64,000 bases of DNA from NCBI RefSeq assembly GCF_004209755.1, contig NZ_CP035913.1, forward strand, positions 5,890,001 through 5,954,000. Reading direction: 5' to 3'. The notes under the pieces are model-generated. The model did no database searches. It was not told the origin of the DNA and was given only the letters and a program-made list of their open reading frames with translations. The DNA is from Pseudoduganella lutea. GTDB taxonomy: Bacteria > Pseudomonadota > Gammaproteobacteria > Burkholderiales > Burkholderiaceae_D. Positions 63,203-64,000 of the stretch are shown here, in pieces (the stretch's first letter is position 1; each line of letters starts with the position of its first letter). Position numbers and translations under genes: made by a program.

Positions 63203-64000
63203 CTACACGGCCCGGGCTTTCTTCTCCAGCACAGGGTGCGGTGTCGCCGCCTGCACGGCTTCCCCGTCGTTCGATTCGTCCTCGAGCGCTTCCTTCTCGC
63301 GGCCCGGCAGCATGAGGTTCAGCACCGATGCCACGATGGCGCCGGTGCTGATGCCCGAGCCGAAGATTTCATGCACGATGGCCGGCATCCTCGCCAGCAG
63401 TTCGGGGCGGGCGCTGACGGCCAGGCCGCAGCCCAGCGACACGGCGATGATCAGGCCATTGCGCTTGCTGTGCTCCACGCTGGCCAGCATCTGCGCGCCG
63501 GCGGCCAGGATCATGGCGAACATCATCAGGCAGGCGCCGCCCAGCACCACTTGCGGAATCGTGACGACGATCGCGCCCAGCACCGGGAAGAGGCCGGCCA
63601 GCAGCAGGAAGGCGCCGGTCAGCGCCACCACGTGGCGGCTGGCCACGCCGGTGAGCGAGACCAGGCCGACATTTTGCGCGAAGGTGGAAACGGGCGGGCC
63701 GCCCAGCATGGCCACGCACGCCGAGCCCACGCCGTCGCCCAGTACGCCGCGGCACAACTGCCGGCCGCCCACTTTCGTGTTGGTCGCGGAACCCAGCGCC
63801 ATCAGGGTGCCGGTGGTTTCGACGATCGCGACCATGTACGCGACGCCCATCGCAAAAATGCCGCTGGGCGGGAACGTCATGCCGTATTGCAGCGGTTGCG
63901 GCAGCGCGAACGTGGCCGCCTTTTGCACGGGACCGAAGTCGACCAGGCCCATGGCCAGGCAGACGAGATAGCCGGCGGCCACGCCGATCACGACGGCGGC
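63203..64000 (-). CDS. NCS2-family purine/pyrimidine permease (3' part)
   Basis: The C-terminal 265 residues of a nucleobase:cation symporter; the gene runs past the right edge. The NAT signature appears as QNVGLVSLTG (STFAQNVGLVSLTGVASRH), with several membrane helices after it and a hydrophilic acidic tail. It likely imports a purine such as xanthine, urate or adenine and would supply the amidohydrolase encoded nearby. A uracil-type substrate is not ruled out. Confidence 0.88.
   Translation of the reverse strand, partial: AAVVIGVAAGYLVCLAMGLVDFGPVQKAATFALPQPLQYGMTFPPSGIFAMGVAYMVAIVETTGTLMALGSATNTKVGGRQLCRGVLGDGVGSACVAMLGGPPVSTFAQNVGLVSLTGVASRHVVALTGAFLLLAGLFPVLGAIVVTIPQVVLGGACLMMFAMILAAGAQMLASVEHSKRNGLIIAVSLGCGLAVSARPELLARMPAIVHEIFGSGISTGAIVASVLNLMLPGREKEALEDESNDGEAVQAATPHPVLEKKARAV

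Overview
The window is GC-rich DNA from a Gram-negative bacterium, most likely an Oxalobacteraceae member such as Massilia, Duganella or Pseudoduganella. The pointers are a PEP-CTERM sorted exoprotein, a Burkholderiales-type trimeric porin, five TonB-dependent receptors (TBDRs), Tat-dependent sugar enzymes and many LysR regulators. The genus is an inference, since no rRNA gene is present. I saw no tRNA, rRNA, CRISPR array, insertion sequence or prophage.

Left part (1-11.7 kb): the end of an amino-sugar set (AgaS-type isomerase/deaminase, BadF-type kinase, AgaR-type repressor) and a PEP-CTERM protein. A minus-strand glycan operon follows: TBDR, secreted amidohydrolase, Tat-exported alpha-galactosidase-like enzyme with a CBM9-like tail, and a DUF4832 protein. 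At 12.4-15.7 kb is a compact three-gene cassette (thermostable-hemolysin/acyltransferase-like protein, AMP-dependent acyl ligase, Fe(II)/2OG oxygenase) that looks like a small-molecule biosynthetic unit. Mirrored palindromic repeats and a secreted GH39-like glycosidase follow.

Centre (17.9-40.1 kb): this is the most interesting region. It encodes what I read as a catabolic island for C-glycosides and other 3-keto-glycosides, probably plant flavonoid glycosides. The core is a two-subunit C-glycoside deglycosidase (TIM-barrel alpha subunit plus DUF6379/CGDB beta subunit). A GMC sugar oxidoreductase with its Tat-exported small subunit could make the 3-keto substrate. Around them are four more AP-endonuclease-2-fold TIM barrels, two related MFS transporters, a frameshifted GH3 beta-glucosidase, a luciferase-like monooxygenase with an FMN reductase, two paralogous TetR regulators, a NodD-like LysR next to a DHA2 efflux pump, and a TBDR. 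Four promoters here share a 20-bp imperfect palindrome of the form ATAA-N3-GA-N-TTC-N3-TTAT (less exact in two copies), which defines a candidate TetR regulon.

Right part (40.4-64 kb): iron uptake (two TBDRs with Fur boxes), a type II NADH dehydrogenase with a degenerate HAD-like partner and a divergent LysR, a PACE-family efflux protein, proVWX osmoprotectant import behind a roughly 400-nt leader, a PQQ-type sugar dehydrogenase-like lipoprotein with a DUF2231 protein, and a cobalamin-riboswitch-controlled TBDR. The end is a purine-related module: adenine-deaminase-family amidohydrolase, YczE-like membrane protein, porin, LysR and an NCS2 permease cut by the window edge. Four-base ATGA overlaps recur between gene pairs, which suggests translational coupling within the operons.
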